Below are positions 5,452 to 7,819 of a stretch of DNA of 7,819 nucleotides, piece after piece. The DNA is taken from positions 1-7,819 of the forward strand of contig CANJSR010000223.1 in NCBI GenBank assembly GCA_947476855.1, read 5' to 3'. The position numbers and the translations under genes are program-made. The notes under the pieces were generated by a model that was not told the DNA's origin, did not search any database, and saw only the letters and a program-made list of their open reading frames with translations. The DNA comes from Acetobacteraceae bacterium. Its GTDB lineage: Bacteria > Pseudomonadota > Alphaproteobacteria > Acetobacterales > Acetobacteraceae. Within the stretch, counting starts at the first letter, position 1; each line of letters begins with the position of its first letter.

Positions 5452-6617
5452 GCAACGCCGCCGGCGCACCAGCCGCTCGCCCAGGCCCACTGGAAATTGT
5501 AGCCGCCGAGCCATCCGGTGACGTCGACGGCTTCTCCGATGACGAAGAGGCCGGGGACGTTGTTGGCGGCCATGGTGCGGGATGACAGGTCGGCGGTGTC
5601 GACGCCGCCCAGGGTGACCTCGGCCTTGGCATAGCCCTCTGTGCCGGAGGGGGTGACGGACCACCGGCCCAGGCGTTCGGCCAAAGATCGCAGCGCGCGG
5701 TCGGGGATGTCGGCCATGCGGGCATCCCCCTGGTCGCCGGCAAGGACGGCGGCGAGGCGCTGCGGCAGGGCCTCGGCCAGGATGCCGCGCAGGGTGGCGC
5801 GGGGGCGGGCGCGCTTCCGGTCCAGCAGCAAAGCGGCGGCGTCCTGGCCGGGCAGCAGATTCAGCACCACCGGCCCTTCCCGCCAGTACGAGGACACCTG
5901 GAGGATCGCCGGGCCGGACAGGCCGCGATGGGTGAACAGCGCGGCCTCGCGGAAGCGGGTGCGGCCGACCGAGGCCTCGGTGTCCAGCGACACGCCGGCC
6001 AGGCCTGTCATCATCGCCAAAGGCGGGTCGTCGAAGGTCAGGGGCACCAGGCCGGGGCGAATATCCGTCAGGCGCAGGCCGAAGCGGCGGGCGGCGTCGT
6101 GGGCGAAGCCGGTCGCACCCATCTTGGGGATCGACAGGCCGCCGGTCGCCAGCACCAGGCTCTCGGCCGAGAAGGCGCCGTGGTCCGTCTCGATCCGGAA
6201 GCGGTCGGCGCGGGAGAGGTCGGTGACGCGGTGGCCGACCCGGACATCGACATGGGCGGCAGCGCACTCGGCTTCCAGCATGGCGACGACGGCGCGGGCC
6301 GATCCGTCGCAGAACAACTGGCCCAGCGTCTTTTCATGGAAGGGGATGCCGTGGCGCTGGACCAGGGCGATGAAGTCGGCGGGCTTGTAGCGGCCGAGGG
6401 CGGATTTGCAGAAATGTGGGTTGGCGGACAGGAACCGGTCGGCCCGCGTCTCCACGTTCGTGAAGTTGCAGCGCCCGCCGCCGGAGATCAGGATTTTCGA
6501 GCCCACCTTCGGCGCGTGGTCCAGCAACAGCACGCGCCGGCCTCTCTGGCCCGCCGTGATCGCGCACATCAGGCCGGCCGCGCCGGCGCCCAGGATCACG
6601 ACGTCAAAATCGGTCAT
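5448..6617 (-). CDS. BaiN/YhiN-type (HI0933 family) FAD-dependent oxidoreductase
   Basis: A 389-residue protein with full-length family architecture. The N-terminal Rossmann motif is VVILGAGAAGL (GAGAAG at 10-15). The family signature KILISGGGRCNFTN follows at residues 41-54. Next come the second FAD strand ATGGLSIPKMGATG, the inserted-domain motif FTHRGLSGPAILQVSSYW, and the C-terminal FAD-contact block GEAVDVTGWLGGYNFQWA (361-378). Members are annotated as 'NAD(P)/FAD-dependent oxidoreductase' or 'aminoacetone oxidase family'. BaiN in gut Clostridium reduces bile-acid intermediates, but the substrate in proteobacteria is unknown, so no symbol is given. ATG 6617 is preceded by AGGA (6627-6624) with six bases of spacing. 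It is the first gene of a probable two-gene operon with the helicase and is transcribed divergently from greB across 54 bases. Confidence 0.93.
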   Translation of the reverse strand: MTDFDVVILGAGAAGLMCAITAGQRGRRVLLLDHAPKVGSKILISGGGRCNFTNVETRADRFLSANPHFCKSALGRYKPADFIALVQRHGIPFHEKTLGQLFCDGSARAVVAMLEAECAAAHVDVRVGHRVTDLSRADRFRIETDHGAFSAESLVLATGGLSIPKMGATGFAHDAARRFGLRLTDIRPGLVPLTFDDPPLAMMTGLAGVSLDTEASVGRTRFREAALFTHRGLSGPAILQVSSYWREGPVVLNLLPGQDAAALLLDRKRARPRATLRGILAEALPQRLAAVLAGDQGDARMADIPDRALRSLAERLGRWSVTPSGTEGYAKAEVTLGGVDTADLSSRTMAANNVPGLFVIGEAVDVTGWLGGYNFQWAWASGWCAGGVA

Positions 6618-6671
6618 GCGGGGTCCTATAGAGCAAGATCGGGCCGAGCGGGAACGTCACAGCCGTGAATC

Positions 6672-7250
6672 ATGCGACCGGACAAAGAGCATTGGCGCGG
6701 GGACCCGCCGGACGGTAAGCAACCGGACATGGACGACGATGACGCGCCTCGCCTGGCCCTGGGCGGCAAGTTCTACATGACGCCGCAAGGCCACGCCGCC
6801 TTGCGGGCGGAACTGGACCAGTTGATGAAGCAGGAACGCCCCCGCGTGGTGGAGATCGTGTCCTGGGCCGCCGGCAACGGCGACCGCAGCGAGAACGCGG
6901 ACTACCAGTATGGGAAGCGCCGGCTGCGGGAGATCGACCGGCGCGCCCGCTTCATCATGAAGCGCCTCGAAGCGGCCGAGGTCGTCGATCCCGCCAGGCA
7001 GGCCAATCGTTCGCAGGTCTTCTTCGGCGCGACCGTGACCTACGTCGATGAGGCGGACGCCGAACGGGACGTGACCATCGTCGGCGCGGACGAGGCCGAT
7101 TTCGCCCATGGCAAGATCAGCCTGACATCGCCGATCGCGAGCGCGCTGATCAAGGCCCGCGCCCGGGTGGGCGACGCGGTGTCGATCCACACGCCGCGCG
7201 GGATCGAGGTAATCGAGGTGCTGGCGATCCGGTATCCTGATCCGGGGTGA
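6672..7250 (+). CDS. greB: transcription elongation/cleavage factor GreB
   Basis: The Gre family rescues backtracked RNA polymerase by inserting a coiled-coil into the secondary channel and stimulating cleavage of the transcript 3' end. The diagnostic GreB block is SWAAGNGDRSENADYQYGKR (64-83); GreA would have GDLSENAEY. The catalytic tip acids are Asp71 and Glu74. The coiled-coil runs from about residue 36 to 105, followed by the C-terminal FKBP-like domain (ISLTSPIASALIKARARVGD, then a TPRGIEVIEVLAI strand). From ATG 6672 the protein has 192 residues, longer than the 158 of E. coli GreB. Residues 1-30 are unlike Gre proteins. A second in-frame ATG at 6729 (MDDDDAPRLALGGKFYMT) has GGTAAG eight to nine bases upstream and gives 173 residues, and may be the true start. 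The gene is monocistronic as far as can be seen and divergent from the flavoprotein. Confidence 0.93.
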   Translation: MRPDKEHWRGDPPDGKQPDMDDDDAPRLALGGKFYMTPQGHAALRAELDQLMKQERPRVVEIVSWAAGNGDRSENADYQYGKRRLREIDRRARFIMKRLEAAEVVDPARQANRSQVFFGATVTYVDEADAERDVTIVGADEADFAHGKISLTSPIASALIKARARVGDAVSIHTPRGIEVIEVLAIRYPDPG

Positions 7251-7319
7251 ATTGGCGGTGGTTGCGACCTTCCTGGTCCCAACCGTGGTCCCCGGAACGT
7301 TCCGCCGTGATCCCGCCCC

Positions 7320-7394
7320 CGTCATCCCGGCCTTGTGCCGGGACCATTACCCGCACCCTGCCGCGATTGGTCCCGGCACAAGGCCGGGATGACG
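7320..7394. repeat. REP/BIME-like 27-bp inverted repeat
   Basis: The arms at 7320-7346 and 7368-7394 are exact reverse complements over 27 bp, separated by 21 bases. Each arm is itself a hairpin: CCCGGC and GCCGGG around CTTGT. A further fragment, GGGATGAC, recurs at 7407-7414. A separate 12-bp palindrome, CGGAACGTTCCG, lies at 7293-7304. The 'GTCATCCCGGCCTTGTGCCGG' type of sequence is a familiar dispersed palindrome in alphaproteobacterial genomes. It sits 70 bases after the greB stop, where it could stabilise or end the greB transcript. Confidence 0.75.
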
Positions 7395-7449
7395 TAGGGG
7401 GAGTTGGGATGACAGGGAGCGAGTCCGGATCGATCCCGCTCGAAAACCC

Positions 7450-7473
7450 GCCCGGACGTGCTAGGGTCCGGGC
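7450..7473 (+). other. small hairpin just upstream of the Uma2-family gene
   Basis: GCCCGGAC (7450-7457) and GTCCGGGC (7466-7473) form a perfect 8-bp stem with an eight-base loop, CGAAAACC-rich on its 5' side. It ends one base before AGGAGA (7475-7480), the likely ribosome binding site. It could fold in the leader RNA, but GCTAGGGT within the loop region may instead be a promoter -10 element. Function is not determinable. Confidence 0.3.
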
Positions 7474-7495
7474 CAGGAGAATGCGGATATCCAAC

Positions 7496-7819
7496 ATGAG
7501 CGCCTCCCTCAAGCCGCTGACGGTGGATGAGTTCCTGGCATGGGAACGCAGCCAACCCCTGCGCTATGAGTTCGACGGGATCCAACCGGTCGCCATGACC
7601 GGCGGAAGCCGGCGGCATTCGCGTATCCAGACGCGGCTGGTGCTGGCGCTTGGGCCGCGCGTCGCGCCGCCCTGCGAAGTCCACGGGTCCGAACTGAAGG
7701 TCGTCACCGCCGCAAAAGTCCGCTACCCTGACGCCAGCGTCATCTGTGACGACGGGACCTCGGACTCGGACACGATCAACCCCGTTGTCGTGTTCGAGGT
7801 GCTTTCCCCCTCCACCGCC
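7496..7819 (+). CDS. Uma2-family (DUF820) PD-(D/E)XK nuclease-like protein (5' part)
   Basis: The reading frame runs off the end of the window; 108 residues are visible of about 185-200 expected. The order of motifs is that of the Uma2 family: PLTVDEFLAWE (7-17), RYEFDGIQPVAMTGGSRRHS (23-42), YPDASVIC with Asp79, and VVVFEVLSPSTA with Glu101. Asp79 and Glu101 correspond to the acidic pair of the restriction-endonuclease fold. These proteins are annotated as putative endonucleases, are abundant in cyanobacteria and present in many alphaproteobacteria, often in several copies, and their physiological role is not established. ATG 7496 gives the family-like N-terminus, but AGGAGA (7475-7480) is 15 bases away. 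An in-frame ATG at 7481 is too close to it, so the exact start is uncertain. Confidence 0.88.
   Translation, partial: MSASLKPLTVDEFLAWERSQPLRYEFDGIQPVAMTGGSRRHSRIQTRLVLALGPRVAPPCEVHGSELKVVTAAKVRYPDASVICDDGTSDSDTINPVVVFEVLSPSTA

Noticed and set aside
2381..5521. Two very long + strand open frames (2381-3949 and 3950-5521, over 500 codons each) opposite the helicase
   Set aside because: Their translations are Arg/Pro/Gln-rich low-complexity sequence with no domain, the usual antisense shadow of a GC-rich gene. The minus strand encodes a motif-complete helicase.
5393..5743. Upstream extension of the helicase frame to 5743
   Set aside because: The extra 117 residues lie inside the well-conserved C-terminus of the flavoprotein and are Pro/Ala/Ser-rich without domain character. 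GTG 5392 is the plausible start.
5928..6668. 246-codon + strand frame opposite the flavoprotein
   Set aside because: Gly/Ala/Asp-rich antisense shadow of a well-recognised family member on the minus strand.

Overview
The window is GC-rich, roughly two thirds G+C by eye. Its gene families (a GreB-type cleavage factor, a DinG/Rad3-like helicase, a BaiN/YhiN-type flavoprotein, a Phd/PIN toxin-antitoxin pair and a Uma2-family protein) and its REP-like palindromes fit an alphaproteobacterium, most likely Rhodospirillales/Acetobacteraceae. That placement is inferred from protein style alone; no rRNA or other marker gene is present.

Layout. Bases 1-654 (+) hold the 3' half of an M20-family amidase/carbamoylase. 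A convergent small hypothetical gene (663-845, -) follows after 8 bases, then a single-domain cupin (1003-1377, -). The cupin is preceded by a conspicuous repeated palindrome built on CATACTTAAG. Upstream of that lies an apparent 27-residue gene (1485-1568, -) with a strong ribosome binding site and a GAAA-capped hairpin just after its stop. A Phd-type antitoxin and PIN-domain toxin (2319-1682, -) overlap by four bases and have a repeated TAGCTAA element in front.

Bases 2320-2575 carry no gene but contain a degenerate 14-bp tandem array. The largest gene is a 938-residue iron-sulfur helicase (5392-2576, -). It follows a BaiN/YhiN-type flavoprotein (6617-5448, -). A 20-codon reading frame bridges these two genes exactly, with ATGA and GTGA overlaps at its two ends, which may couple their translation.

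The + strand resumes divergently with greB (6672-7250). A 245-base intergenic stretch then holds a near-perfect 27-bp inverted repeat of the REP/BIME type, and the window ends inside a Uma2-family gene (7496 onward).

Most of the window is ordinary chromosome: housekeeping repair and transcription genes with a small accessory patch (cupin, micro-ORF and toxin-antitoxin, about 1000-2575). I see no clear large undescribed system. The best candidates for something unannotated are the 27-residue gene, the CATACTTAAG operator, the 20-codon bridge frame and the 14-bp phased array.
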